A stretch of 13,554 nt of DNA from JAWOGN01 sp046496815 (GTDB taxonomy: Bacteria; Desulfobacterota; DSM-4660; Desulfatiglandales; Desulfatiglandaceae). The notes beneath the pieces are model-generated. The model was not told the DNA's origin. It did not search any database and was given only the letters and a program-made list of their open reading frames with translations. The stretch covers positions 1 to 13,554 of the forward strand of contig JAWOGN010000266.1 of assembly GCA_046496815.1 (NCBI GenBank), written 5' to 3'. Below are positions 1 to 8,340 of this stretch, one piece after another. The position numbers and the translations under genes are program-made. The first letter of the stretch is position 1, and each line of letters starts with the position of its first letter.

Positions 1-36
1 CACAAAGAAGGGATCTGTCCATAGGGGCCGTTTACC

Positions 37-46
37 GAGGAGGAAG
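37..46 (+). promoter_or_regulatory. Ribosome binding site of the PpiD-like gene
   Basis: GAGGAGGAAG lies six bases before the ATG at 53. It is a strong Shine-Dalgarno match and fixes that start over the in-frame ATG at 68. The 36 bases before it have short open frames in all three forward frames (for example one ending in TAG at 22-24), so an upstream gene may end here, but too little is visible to call one. Confidence 0.75.
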
Positions 47-52
47 CACTGA

Positions 53-1948
53 ATGTTATTGAGTCTCATGAGAAAGCACGCCAAGTCCTGGCTGATAAAA
101 TTCCTAATCGCCATAATCGCCGTGGTTTTTATTTTCTACTTTGGTTACTCCTTCAGGGCCAAACAAGGGCTGAAAATTGCCCTCGTGAATGGGGAGGTGA
201 TTAGCGGTATCGAGTATCAAAAGGCCTACTGGGACCTCCTTGAAGGGCTTCGACGACAGTATAAGAATGTTTGGGACGATAATCTGATCGAAGTGTTCGA
301 TCTAAAAAGACGGGCGCTCGACAATCTGATCAATCAAAAGCTGATTAGCCAGGAAGCAATACGGTTAGGTTTGGAGGTTACGGAAAGCGAACTCCAGGAA
401 GCAATTATGGATTACGCCGCTTTTCAAATTAACGGCCGGTTTGATCTGGGGCGATACCGGGCGGTATTGGATCAAAATAGAATGGCAGCCGAGGATTTCG
501 AGGAGGAAATGGCCAAGGAACTGCTGGCAGGGAAATTACGGCAGTTTCTGTTCGCGTTCATGACAGTCACCGATCAAGAGGTCCTCGATCAGTATACCTA
601 CGCGAACGAGAAAACAAAAATCAGTTTCGTACATTTCAAACCCGATGCCTTCAGGGAATCAATCCGGCCGGATCAGGCGGCCATGAAAGATTACTTTGAA
701 GCGCATAAGGAAGAATATAGGGTCCCTGAAAAGATTAAAGTCGCCTATCTCCGGATTGATCCGGAGGCCTTCACGGATCAGGTCAAACTGGCGGATCGGG
801 AAATCGAAACCTACTATGAGTACAATATCGAAACGTTTAAAGAACCCAAACAGGTGAAAGCCCGGCATATCCTGTTTAAACTCAGGGAAGACGCTTCTGA
901 GGAAAAAGACAAAGCGGTGAGAGAAAAAGCCGAACAGGTGCTGAAACAAGCCCGGGAAAACAAGGATTTTGCGGCACTGGCCAAGAAATACTCAGAAGGA
1001 CCCACAAAAGACAAGGGGGGAGATCTGGGCTACTTCGCCAAAGGACGAATGGTCAAACCCTTTGAGGAGGCCGCTTTCCGAATGAAGAAAGGAGATATCA
1101 GCGACCTTGTTCGGACCCCTTTTGGGTACCACATCATCCATATTGAGGATATAAAAGAGGAAAGGGCCAAACCGTTTGAGGAGGTGCGCGAGGAGATTTC
1201 CAAAACCCTTGTCAATAGTGTCAGCGCTGAATTGGCCCATGAAACTGCGTTGTCCCTCATTGACCAAATGCCTTACGATGCGGCACTTGAGAAATTTGCC
1301 GTCGAAAATAATCTGGAGGCAACACACACGGAATACTTCTCCCAAGATGAACCCATACCCGGTATCGGTGGTGATCAGAAATTGCGTCAAACCCTCTTTT
1401 CTTTCGAAAAAGGTCAATCCAGCGAAGTCCTTGAGATAGATGGAAAATTCTACATCTTTCAAATCGCCGACCGTCAAACATCCTTCTTGCCCGAAATGAA
1501 AGACGTGGAAAGTGAATTGGGGGAGGATTTTACGGTGCATCTTGCCGCCGAGGCGGCGAAGGCGGCCGCGCAAGGGTTTTTGGCTGAATTAAAGGCCGGG
1601 AAAAACTGGGATGAACTGGCCGAACAGAATGGCGTGGAAACCCAAACATCCGATTTTTTCACGCGTACGGGGTCGGTTGCCGAAATCGGTTATCTGCCCG
1701 ATTTGCAGGAAATCGCCTTCAGCCTCAATAAAGCGGAACCATACCCGGACAAGGTGTTGGGAAATGATAAGGGCGCCTTTGTTATCAGGTGGGAGGGGAA
1801 AGAAGGGATCGACCACACCCAATTTGACAAAGACAAAGAAAAATACCGCTTTTCGCTGATGCAAACAAAACACCGTCAGTCATTTGGAAAATGGATTGAA
1901 AGCTTGAAAAACAGCGCGGAGATAAAGCTCCTCAATCCGGTCACTTAG
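53..1948 (+). CDS. ppiD: Membrane-anchored PpiD/SurA-type peptidyl-prolyl isomerase and chaperone
   Basis: The 631-residue protein begins with a basic stretch (MRKHAKSW) and one membrane segment at about 13-31, the PpiD layout: N-in anchor, body in the periplasm. Residues about 36-190 form a SurA_N-like helical chaperone region. Residues about 267-370 are a parvulin (PpiC) rotamase domain with the signature pieces ARHILF, KKYSEGPT, GGDLGYF and TPFGYHIIH. Residues about 470-590 look like a second, degenerate parvulin-like region. Family members help outer-membrane and secreted proteins fold as they leave the Sec translocon. Length matches E. coli PpiD (623 residues). It appears to be transcribed alone: the next gene is convergent. 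No clear terminator was found in 1949-2076. The symbol is by architecture; a more general 'SurA N-terminal domain protein' label would also be fair. Confidence 0.9.
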   Translation: MLLSLMRKHAKSWLIKFLIAIIAVVFIFYFGYSFRAKQGLKIALVNGEVISGIEYQKAYWDLLEGLRRQYKNVWDDNLIEVFDLKRRALDNLINQKLISQEAIRLGLEVTESELQEAIMDYAAFQINGRFDLGRYRAVLDQNRMAAEDFEEEMAKELLAGKLRQFLFAFMTVTDQEVLDQYTYANEKTKISFVHFKPDAFRESIRPDQAAMKDYFEAHKEEYRVPEKIKVAYLRIDPEAFTDQVKLADREIETYYEYNIETFKEPKQVKARHILFKLREDASEEKDKAVREKAEQVLKQARENKDFAALAKKYSEGPTKDKGGDLGYFAKGRMVKPFEEAAFRMKKGDISDLVRTPFGYHIIHIEDIKEERAKPFEEVREEISKTLVNSVSAELAHETALSLIDQMPYDAALEKFAVENNLEATHTEYFSQDEPIPGIGGDQKLRQTLFSFEKGQSSEVLEIDGKFYIFQIADRQTSFLPEMKDVESELGEDFTVHLAAEAAKAAAQGFLAELKAGKNWDELAEQNGVETQTSDFFTRTGSVAEIGYLPDLQEIAFSLNKAEPYPDKVLGNDKGAFVIRWEGKEGIDHTQFDKDKEKYRFSLMQTKHRQSFGKWIESLKNSAEIKLLNPVT

Positions 1949-2076
1949 GAGGCGGTCCAAGAAGGAAATACTTTTTCCGTATGAATTTACCGCGTCGAGA
2001 TCGTGCGGTGGAGGCCGGTGTCGCTTTTCACGCACAGGTATCGCCGAAGTGATTCACGGTTGCCGCGTTTGAAACC

Positions 2077-2568
2077 TCAACCGGCGCGTTGTGGATCGCG
2101 GATCAAAATCCTGCATTTCTCCCCGCGAAGGGGCAAAACGTAAATCCCGTTTTCTTCCTCAATGGATTCAGCCAGCTGATAATAGGCGGCCCGATTGAAA
2201 CGGGCCGGGAATTTGCGATCCTTGACTTTGCAGTAGAGCACATTCAATTTGCCTACATAGAGGGTATCGGGCTGCAGCGCCTCTTTCGTGTCATCGCTCA
2301 GGTGCAGCACATACGCGGCGTCTTGCGGCTCTATTCCCTCTTCATAGACGACACGCCGCACGACAAATGCCGTATCCACCACATCCACCCAACACCGCTG
2401 ACCTTGCCAGTCGATCCAATAGCGGTCCGCTGCGTCCAGTTCCAGGTGCCGGTAAAAGAATCGTATCAGATCACGGCGTATCATCTCGACCCCCTTGTGA
2501 TACCAGTTGCCGTCCGTGTCTATTCGAATCAGGCAGGGAGGCGATTCCTTCCCCGGTGTTTGTGTCAT
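2077..2568 (-). CDS. DUF1285-like small cytosolic protein
   Basis: 163 residues. The N-terminal part has IRIDTDGNWYHKG, then RRDLIRFFYRHL and WVDVVDTAFVVRRV, a pattern I associate with DUF1285, a family of unknown function found in proteobacteria. The C-terminal part includes NVLYCKVKDRKFPARFNRAAYYQL. No signal peptide, membrane segment or catalytic motif is visible. The frame is open upstream to base 2871, but the start is placed at the ATG at 2568 because AAGGAAGGG lies just before it, and because the 101 codons above it are compositionally odd (a run of Arg/Lys/Pro) and match nothing I know. The gene converges with ppiD across 128 bases and diverges from the aldolase gene. Confidence is good that it is a gene, moderate for the family, and no function is proposed. 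Confidence 0.75.
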   Translation of the reverse strand: MTQTPGKESPPCLIRIDTDGNWYHKGVEMIRRDLIRFFYRHLELDAADRYWIDWQGQRCWVDVVDTAFVVRRVVYEEGIEPQDAAYVLHLSDDTKEALQPDTLYVGKLNVLYCKVKDRKFPARFNRAAYYQLAESIEEENGIYVLPLRGEKCRILIRDPQRAG

Positions 2569-2871
2569 GATCCCTTCCTTTCCCAAAGGCGCTTTTTTCT
2601 TTCCCGGCCGGCGTCTCTTGCGGATGGTTCCGTTCCTCGTTCTGAGGATCTGGTTCAGCGATCGATGAAAGTTCGTCGACCCCGGCGTTATTTTTCCTTC
2701 ATCCATCTCGAGTATACTGTCAAACAATTTTAACCTTTTATGCAACAGCAGGCAAGGAAGCAGACAGAACGACGTTCCGCCGGTTTCCGTGAAACATGGC
2801 AATGCCGAATTCGTAGACTTAACCCGGTGTTTCCTGTAATAGACCGCGAGATCATAGTGAACAGATCCCAC

Positions 2872-2915
2872 TTGACAACCTTCAGCGCTTGACCTAACAA
2901 TAAATGCGATAAAAT
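2872..2915 (+). promoter_or_regulatory. Candidate sigma70-type promoters of the aldolase gene
   Basis: Two CTTGAC elements lie 17 bases apart, giving -35-like boxes TTGACA (2872-2877) and TTGACC (2889-2894). The second pairs with TAAAAT (2910-2915) at a short 15-base spacing. The first pairs with a poor TAACAA (2895-2900) at 17. Neither is ideal, but the AT-rich stretch and position about 80 bases before the start fit a promoter. This is inferred from sequence only. Confidence 0.35.
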
Positions 2916-2980
2916 ATCAGATACCGTGACACAAATTCCGACGGAGAGTATTGAGTTTCCGAATTGATAAACTTACAGGA

Positions 2981-2987
2981 AAGGAGG
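2981..2987 (+). promoter_or_regulatory. Ribosome binding site deciding the aldolase start
   Basis: AAGGAGG is six bases before the ATG at 2994, an excellent Shine-Dalgarno. It argues against the in-frame TTG at 2964, which would put this site inside the coding region. Confidence 0.8.
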
Positions 2988-2993
2988 CTTGGG

Positions 2994-4289
2994 ATGACAT
3001 CTCAAAAAGGGAATGCAACCCCTGAATTTGAAAAGGCAGTTGAGGTGGGCCGTCCACCCAATATCGTTCAACGCTTCCCCAATTCCAGAGCGCTGATCGT
3101 CAGCGGAAAGGTGATCGACCGCGCCATGACTGAAAAAGGAAAGGCCATCGCTATTGCGGCCAACGGCAGAAACCACTTTGTCATTCGGGGAACCCTCAGG
3201 GCTGCCCAGCGCGCCAATGCAGCCATCATCATTGAAATCGCCAAATCAGAGGGCGGAGCAAATGCTTACTGCGCCGTCAATTTTTGGAACATTGCAACCT
3301 ATGTGGATGCGCTTTGCAATGAAATGGGGATTACGGTGCCGGTGGCCATCCACGCCGATCATTACGGCATCAAAAGCGTTGAGGATGTGGAAACGGCCAA
3401 AACGGAGATCCCCTCCATATTTGACGCCGGTATCACCTCCATCGCCATTGACGCCTCACACTTGCCCGACGATGAAAACCTTCTCGCCAATATCTCCCTC
3501 AGCCCCTATGTGCCCGACTGGGCCGGATATGAGACCGAGGTCGGTGAAATCAAGGGGAAAGAAGGGTTATCAACGGTGGAGGAGGCGCTTTTCTTGATTC
3601 AGGGGCTCAACGCCCATAATATTTTCCCGGATTGGATCGCGCTGAACAACGGAACAAGTCATGGCATTCAGGCCGCCGATGTGGGGATTCAGGTTCCCCT
3701 GACGGTGAAGATTCACAATGCACTGACACAGTATAAAGTTTCAGGGGCGCAGCACGGCACCTCCGGCAACGACTCAGCGCGCCTGAAAAAAATCGCCCAG
3801 GAGACCCATACCACCAAAGCCAATGTGGCGACTGCCCTTCAGATGATCACCTGGGGAGTCAAGGTCAATGATTACGGCAACGCCTTACTGGATGAAAACG
3901 GGGAGTTCGTCAAAATGCCGGATCAGGGGGTTTCAGAACCGGTGTGGGCGGAAATGGTAGGCTACGCGAAAGAGAAAGGCTTTAAGGCAGGGGATTACAA
4001 GAAACTGAATCTTCCGTTTGAAAACAAGTTACACGCACAGTCCGGTGATTTCCGAGAGCGGATGGTTGCGGGCGTGGAAAGCTTTGTTTATAACCTGCTC
4101 GCGAATGTCTTTAACGCGAAAGACACAGCGCCCTTGGCCGTAAATGCCATTCTGAAGGCAGGGTCCCATGATCCGGGACCCAAAGCGGCCCGAATTGAGG
4201 ATCCGTCGGAGTGGACGGAGCGCCATATCCATGAGCGTGCCGCAAAGATCGTTACAGACAAAGGACCGGCAGGCGATTTTGAGGATTAA
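2994..4289 (+). CDS. Class II (zinc) fructose-bisphosphate aldolase, long form
   Basis: The 431-residue protein is a TIM-barrel class II aldolase that would interconvert fructose 1,6-bisphosphate with dihydroxyacetone phosphate and glyceraldehyde 3-phosphate in glycolysis or gluconeogenesis. Visible signatures are IHADH at 119-123 (catalytic Asp122 and zinc ligand His123), the second family motif ExEVGxIxGxE at 180-190, NNGTSHG around His223 and SGAQHGTSG around His254, the expected further zinc ligands. It is longer than typical members (about 285-360 residues), mainly from an N-terminal lead of about 35 residues and a C-terminal tail after about 390 (WTERHIHERAAKIV). Other class II substrates such as tagatose bisphosphate cannot be excluded, so no symbol is given. 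It is followed after 39 bases by the OB-HD gene, probably as one transcript. The start is set by its Shine-Dalgarno. Confidence 0.9.
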   Translation: MTSQKGNATPEFEKAVEVGRPPNIVQRFPNSRALIVSGKVIDRAMTEKGKAIAIAANGRNHFVIRGTLRAAQRANAAIIIEIAKSEGGANAYCAVNFWNIATYVDALCNEMGITVPVAIHADHYGIKSVEDVETAKTEIPSIFDAGITSIAIDASHLPDDENLLANISLSPYVPDWAGYETEVGEIKGKEGLSTVEEALFLIQGLNAHNIFPDWIALNNGTSHGIQAADVGIQVPLTVKIHNALTQYKVSGAQHGTSGNDSARLKKIAQETHTTKANVATALQMITWGVKVNDYGNALLDENGEFVKMPDQGVSEPVWAEMVGYAKEKGFKAGDYKKLNLPFENKLHAQSGDFRERMVAGVESFVYNLLANVFNAKDTAPLAVNAILKAGSHDPGPKAARIEDPSEWTERHIHERAAKIVTDKGPAGDFED

Positions 4290-4328
4290 GAAAATCGACG
4301 GTTATGTGAACCTGCACCCGAACCACTG

Positions 4329-5369
4329 ATGCCAGTTATTCCGAGAGTTGATAAAATGCCGCACCTGTGGATCAAGGATATAGCCGAGGATGATACCGTT
4401 ACCGGTCATTACCGAGTCACGGGCAAAAGATTGGCAAAAACTCGAAACGGAAAACCTTTTCTAAGCATCACGTTGGGAGACCGAACCGGTGAGATTGAAG
4501 CCAAGGTATGGGACGCGGCTGAAACACTGTCCCCTGTGTTTCAGGAGGGCGACATCCTTGCCGTAGAGGGAAAGGTTGAGTCCTATCGGGGTCGGATCCA
4601 AATCAGGCTTTCACGCTTGAATCCGGCTCAAGAACCCTTCGATGAGACGATTTTTTTTGAGTCCTCCCCTGAAAATATTTCAGACATGATGGCGTCTCTC
4701 AGGGATGTCTTGAAGGCGGTGAAAAATGAACATCTCAAGAGACTCATAAATCGGTTTTTCACCGACCGGGAGTTTCTTTCGATCTTCAAACAGGCACCGG
4801 CGGCAAAAAGTTTTCATCACAACTATATCGGTGGGCTTCTGGAGCATACCCTATCCGTGTGCCGAATGGCGCGGTATGTGGCTCGGCATTATCCCCAGTT
4901 GGACGAGGATTTGCTTCTATCGGCAGCGTTTTTTCACGATATCGGCAAAACAAGGGAGCTGGCTTCCACCCACACCATCGACTATACCGACGAAGGCAGA
5001 TTAATCGGCCATGTGGTACTGAGCGTAATCTTGTTGGATGACAAACTACGCCACCTTAAAGACTTCCCGCCGGACCTGGCGACGCGCTTGAAGCACATGA
5101 TCCTCAGTCACCACGGCCAGTTCGAATTCGGCTCTCCAAAAAGGCCGAAATTCCTGGAGGCGTTCGCCCTGAATTTGATTGATGACTTGGACGCAAAAAT
5201 AAACGGTTTAGATCGATACATGAAAAAAGACAGACGGGACGGTGCCTGGACGGATTTTAATCGGTTGTTTGACAGGTACCTGTTGAAAGGAAAGATTGAA
5301 GTCTCTGAAAAAGAAGTCGAATGGAAAGATAACGAGGAGGAAATGCAGGGAAGCCTATTTTCTTCCTGA
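4329..5369 (+). CDS. YhaM-like 3'-5' exoribonuclease (OB-fold plus HD domain)
   Basis: 346 residues in two domains. Residues about 15-98 are an OB-fold nucleic-acid-binding domain (TRNGKPFLSITLGDRTGEIE, GDILAVEGKV). Residues about 160-300 are an HD metal-dependent hydrolase domain with FHHNYIGGLLEHT (His173), FFHDIGK (His203-Asp204), IGH (His228), SHHG (His261-262) and DDLDAK near 285-290. This order is that of Bacillus YhaM/CbfA, a 3'-5' exoribonuclease that also acts on single-stranded DNA in vitro. The protein lacks a signal peptide and ends in an acidic tail. Start is uncertain: neither the ATG at 4329 nor the in-frame ATG at 4356 has a clear ribosome binding site, and the latter would give a start (MPHLWIKDI) closer to family habit. 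It follows the aldolase gene by 39 bases and converges with ruvB. Confidence 0.85.
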   Translation: MPVIPRVDKMPHLWIKDIAEDDTVTGHYRVTGKRLAKTRNGKPFLSITLGDRTGEIEAKVWDAAETLSPVFQEGDILAVEGKVESYRGRIQIRLSRLNPAQEPFDETIFFESSPENISDMMASLRDVLKAVKNEHLKRLINRFFTDREFLSIFKQAPAAKSFHHNYIGGLLEHTLSVCRMARYVARHYPQLDEDLLLSAAFFHDIGKTRELASTHTIDYTDEGRLIGHVVLSVILLDDKLRHLKDFPPDLATRLKHMILSHHGQFEFGSPKRPKFLEAFALNLIDDLDAKINGLDRYMKKDRRDGAWTDFNRLFDRYLLKGKIEVSEKEVEWKDNEEEMQGSLFSS

Positions 5370-5404
5370 TCAGCCGGCTTGACCGAGAGCCTCATCGCGC
5401 CATT

Positions 5405-6433
5405 TCAAAACAGTTTTTTTTGCGTTGGGCTTGCCGCTTCGCTCATTTCGAGCCCCAGGTGCAGGTAAGCGCGCTTCGTGGCAACCCGGCCTTGAGGGGT
5501 TCGCTTGATATAGCCCCTCTGGATCAGAAACGGCTCATACACATCTTCCAACGTATCCTTCTCTTCGCTTACCGCTGCGGAAAGGCTTCCCAAGCCGATG
5601 GGTCCGCCATTAAACTTTTCGATGATGGTCCGCACAATGTGCCGGTCCATTTTGTCAAGCCCCTTGGCGTCCACTTCCAGCATGTCCAGCGCTTGGCTTG
5701 CAACCGCTCGGGTAATCACGCCATCTGCTTTGACTTCCGCAAAATCGCGCACTCTTCTGAGGAGTCTGTTGGCAACCCGCGGCGTGCCTCTCGCCCGTTT
5801 GGCGATTTCAAGGGCACCGCCTTCTTTGACAGGTATCTCCAGCATCCTCGCCGATCGCGTAACAATCCGCTCGAGGTCTTCAGGCTTGTAGAAGTCGACA
5901 CGAAGAACCACCCCAAAACGATCCCTTAAAGGAGGGGTAAGCAGCCCGGTTCGGGTGGTGGCGCCCACCAACGTAAAGGGTGGAAGGGGAATCTTCATGG
6001 TTCTTGCGGATGGACCCTGACCGATAATGATGTCAAGTTCATAATCCTCCATGGCCGGATAGAGGATTTCCTCGACCACATGGTTCAGTCGATGAATTTC
6101 GTCAATGAAAAGGACATCTCTGGGCTGAAGACTGGTCAAGATAGCGGCAAGATCTCCGGCCTTTTCAATCACCGGGCCGGAAGTGCTTTTGATATTTACA
6201 CCCAGTTCATTGGCAATGATATGGGCCAGGGATGTTTTTCCCAAACCCGGACTTCCGTGAAAAAGCGCGTGATCCAGGGCCTCCGAACGTCCTTTGGCGG
6301 CTTCGATGAACACCCGAAGATTTCTTTTCATCTCCTCCTGGCCCACATATTCATCCAGGGTCCTGGGCCGAAGGCTCACCTCCGCGGGAATTTCTTCCGG
6401 CTGAGGTTCCGGATCTGTGATTCTCTCTTCCAT
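5405..6433 (-). CDS. ruvB: Holliday junction branch migration motor RuvB
   Basis: 342 residues, the usual length. RuvB is the hexameric AAA+ motor that RuvA loads on Holliday junctions to drive branch migration. Visible elements are the RPRTLDEYVGQ start of the AAA domain (22-32), Walker A GSPGLGKTS (60-68), Walker B LFIDEIH (108-114), sensor 1 GATTRTG (157-163), the arginine finger region PLRDRFG (168-174), sensor 2 GTPRVANRLLRR (216-227), and a C-terminal winged helix (about 265-330) with NGGPIGLGSL and QRGYIKRTPQGR. It is the last gene of the leftward run, 10 bases after the ruvA stop, with no strong ribosome binding site of its own, so it probably relies on transcription and translation from ruvA. 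It converges with the YhaM-like gene across 35 bases. Confidence 0.98.
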   Translation of the reverse strand: MEERITDPEPQPEEIPAEVSLRPRTLDEYVGQEEMKRNLRVFIEAAKGRSEALDHALFHGSPGLGKTSLAHIIANELGVNIKSTSGPVIEKAGDLAAILTSLQPRDVLFIDEIHRLNHVVEEILYPAMEDYELDIIIGQGPSARTMKIPLPPFTLVGATTRTGLLTPPLRDRFGVVLRVDFYKPEDLERIVTRSARMLEIPVKEGGALEIAKRARGTPRVANRLLRRVRDFAEVKADGVITRAVASQALDMLEVDAKGLDKMDRHIVRTIIEKFNGGPIGLGSLSAAVSEEKDTLEDVYEPFLIQRGYIKRTPQGRVATKRAYLHLGLEMSEAASPTQKKLF

Positions 6434-6443
6434 CGTGGGCTTA

Positions 6444-7043
6444 TTATGCCAGTTTCCTGAGGGCCTCTTTAATGAGCCCTTCCAAACTCATTTCGTCAAC
6501 CAAAGGTCGTGCCTTTTCTATGGCCGCCTTGGCGGATTTTGCCGCATAGCCCAAATTGAGGAGCGCAGAGTAAGCATCTTCCACCATGCGCTTATCCTCC
6601 CCTTCAAGAACAGGTGCCGGCGGCACTTCATGACGGGCTATTTTTGAAGCGGCATCCTTCAATTCCAGGGCGATCCTTTCAGCGGTCTTCTTGCCGACAC
6701 CGGGTATGGCTCGCAGCCGAATTGCATCTCCACTCGCAATGGCACTCAGTAATTCCTCCGGCCCAATTCCGGACAGGATGTTGACGGCAAGTTTGGGGCC
6801 GATCCCCGACACCGAGATCAACATCAAAAAAAGTTTCTTTTCCAGTTTTGACTGAAAACCGAACAGTAGAAAAGCATCTTCTCTGACATGGGTGTAAATA
6901 TGGAGGCTTACCTTTTCATCCTTCTCCGGCAAGGTGTAGAAGGTGGAAAGCGGGACAAAGACTTCATAGCCGATTCCGCCCGCATCAACGAGTACGGATT
7001 GAGTGGTTTTGCTGAATACCTGACCGGTTAAATGGGCAATCAT
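6444..7043 (-). CDS. ruvA: Holliday junction binding subunit RuvA
   Basis: 199 residues, normal length. RuvA tetramers bind the four-way junction and hold RuvB rings in place. Residues 1-63 form the OB-fold domain (MIAHLTGQV at the start, REDAFLLFGF at 54-63). Two helix-hairpin-helix motifs follow, ISVSGIGPKLA (76-86) and AIPGVGKKTAERIALEL (112-128). After a Pro/Glu-rich linker the C-terminal domain III (about 152-199) that contacts RuvB carries DAYSALLNLGY. Its start codon overlaps the ruvC stop in an ATGA, pointing to translational coupling. Confidence 0.98.
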   Translation of the reverse strand: MIAHLTGQVFSKTTQSVLVDAGGIGYEVFVPLSTFYTLPEKDEKVSLHIYTHVREDAFLLFGFQSKLEKKLFLMLISVSGIGPKLAVNILSGIGPEELLSAIASGDAIRLRAIPGVGKKTAERIALELKDAASKIARHEVPPAPVLEGEDKRMVEDAYSALLNLGYAAKSAKAAIEKARPLVDEMSLEGLIKEALRKLA

Positions 7044-7588
7044 CTTCTACACGCGCTTTGTTTGCCGTGCGGTAGCGGTTTAGCCTTTTCAAACAGTCCG
7101 TTGCAAGCCGCTGGGGGCTGAAACCTCGACCAGTTGTGATGGCATATGGCGGCAGCCAGGGCATCGGAGGTATCAAGCCTTGGGATGCCCTTCAGCTTCA
7201 AGATTATCCGCACCATCGATCGAACCTGTTCCTTCGTGGCCCTCCCATATCCCACCACCGATTTCTTGATCTCGAGCGGTGTATACTCGAAAATCCGCAC
7301 CCCACATTGCACGGCCGCTATCAGCACGGCCCCCCTGGCGTGACCCAGCTTCAATGAGCTTTTGATGTTTTTGGCATAAAACATATCCTCTATGGCCATC
7401 TCCTGGGGGCGGTAGCCGCGCATGATTTCTTCCATGCTCTTAAAAATCCTGTGGATCCTATCATAGAATGGGGTATTGCCGGGTGCGGCGACATGGCCGG
7501 AATGAATGCAGATCAGTTCGCTATTTCTTTTCTCCACCAGGCCGTAGCCGGTAACCTGTGAGCCGGGATCGACCCCCAGCACCCGCAT
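7040..7588 (-). CDS. ruvC: Holliday junction resolvase RuvC
   Basis: 182 residues, slightly longer than E. coli RuvC (173). This RNase H-fold endonuclease cuts the junction symmetrically after RuvAB migration. The acidic active site is visible: Asp7 in LGVDPGSQVTGYG, Glu67 in MAIEDMFYAKN, and Asp139/Asp142 in LDTSDALAAAICH. The tail after about 150 is short and basic, without conserved motifs. Its ATG shares a base with the yebC stop (TGATG) and its stop overlaps the ruvA start (ATGA), so translation of yebC, ruvC and ruvA is likely linked. Confidence 0.97.
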   Translation of the reverse strand: MRVLGVDPGSQVTGYGLVEKRNSELICIHSGHVAAPGNTPFYDRIHRIFKSMEEIMRGYRPQEMAIEDMFYAKNIKSSLKLGHARGAVLIAAVQCGVRIFEYTPLEIKKSVVGYGRATKEQVRSMVRIILKLKGIPRLDTSDALAAAICHHNWSRFQPPAACNGLFEKAKPLPHGKQSACRR

Positions 7589-8334
7589 CAGCTGAGGGCC
7601 TCCAGGACATCGTCGGGGATATCAAAGTTGGCGTAGACATGGCTGACATCGTCGTTGTCCTCCAGGCCCTCCATGAGATTCAACATCTGTTGAGCCTTCT
7701 TGCCTTCCAGCGTGACCGTGTTCTTCGGGATCATGCTGATCTCCGAAACAGCAATGGGAACGCCTGCGTCCACGATGGCTTTTTTGACGGCTTCAAAATC
7801 TGCAGTATTTGTGGTGACTTCGAACTCAGTATCTTCTTCCTGGACATCTTCCGCCCCGGCTTCAAGTGCCAGGCCGAGCAGCTTTTCTTCGTCAACCTTA
7901 TCCTTATCGAGAATGATCAGGCCTTTTTTCTCAAACATCCAGGCAACGCATCCGGGCTCTCCAAGGCTTCCTCCGTGCCGATCAAACTGATGCTTGAGGT
8001 CCGCCACGGTCCTGTTTCTGTTGTCGGTCAAACAGTCCACGAGCACCGCGACTCCGCCGGGACCGTAGCCCTCGTAGCTTGCTTCTTCATAAGCTGCCCC
8101 TTCCAGTTCACCCGTACCCTTCTTAATGCCCCGTTCGATATTGTCTTTGGGCATGTTCTCGGCCTTGGCGGCAGCGATGGCCGCTCGCAATCGGGGATTA
8201 CCGTCCGGATCCCCGCCACCCAGACGTGCTGCCACGGTGATTTCCTTGATGAGCTTCGTAAAAATCTTCCCCCGCTTGGCATCCGCCGCCCCCTTTTTGT
8301 GCTTGATGGAACTCCATTTTGAATGACCGGACAT
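7588..8334 (-). CDS. yebC: YebC/TACO1 family protein
   Basis: 248 residues starting MSGHSKWSSIKHKKG, the hallmark N-terminus of the family. Further conserved pieces are ENMPKDNIERGIKKG (59-73), YEGYGPGG (87-94), NRNRT (105-109), a GGSLGEPGCVAWMF stretch (121-134), and a C-terminal EDNDDVSHVYANFD (225-238). Members were long called transcriptional regulators; work on YebC and mitochondrial TACO1 supports a role in translation, helping ribosomes through difficult sequences such as polyproline. The start at 8334 is chosen over an upstream in-frame codon at 8349 because GAGGAGG sits six bases before it and the family begins there. Adjacency to ruvC is a common bacterial arrangement. It lies 38 bases downstream of rlmE. 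Confidence 0.97.
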   Translation of the reverse strand: MSGHSKWSSIKHKKGAADAKRGKIFTKLIKEITVAARLGGGDPDGNPRLRAAIAAAKAENMPKDNIERGIKKGTGELEGAAYEEASYEGYGPGGVAVLVDCLTDNRNRTVADLKHQFDRHGGSLGEPGCVAWMFEKKGLIILDKDKVDEEKLLGLALEAGAEDVQEEDTEFEVTTNTADFEAVKKAIVDAGVPIAVSEISMIPKNTVTLEGKKAQQMLNLMEGLEDNDDVSHVYANFDIPDDVLEALS

Positions 8335-8340
8335 TTCGAA

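Larger units (their letters stand above)
2569..2993. other. Divergent intergenic region between the DUF1285-like and aldolase genes
   Basis: About 425 bases without a supported gene. It holds the leaders of two divergent genes. The reverse frame is open through 2569-2871 as a possible N-terminal extension of the DUF1285-like protein, judged unlikely. A TTGACA appears on the reverse strand at 2718-2723 but has no credible -10 partner at 15-19 bases. On the forward strand, sigma70-like boxes lie at 2872-2915 (separate entry). I see no RNA gene, riboswitch or repeat array. Confidence 0.5.

Noticed and set aside
992..1573. A 193-codon reverse-strand open frame inside ppiD
   Set aside because: It lies antisense to the parvulin and C-terminal coding region and shows no family features.
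1949..2076. Search for an intrinsic terminator between the convergent ppiD and DUF1285-like genes
   Set aside because: Only short imperfect stems (for example GGAAA-5-TTTCC and GTGATTCAC) were seen, without a GC-rich stem plus T-run.
2089..2733. A 214-codon forward-strand open frame opposite the DUF1285-like gene
   Set aside because: The reverse-strand reading has a good Shine-Dalgarno and a coherent protein, while the forward one has neither.
7558..8322. A 254-codon forward-strand open frame opposite yebC
   Set aside because: It is antisense to a confidently identified yebC, without a ribosome binding site or recognisable domain.
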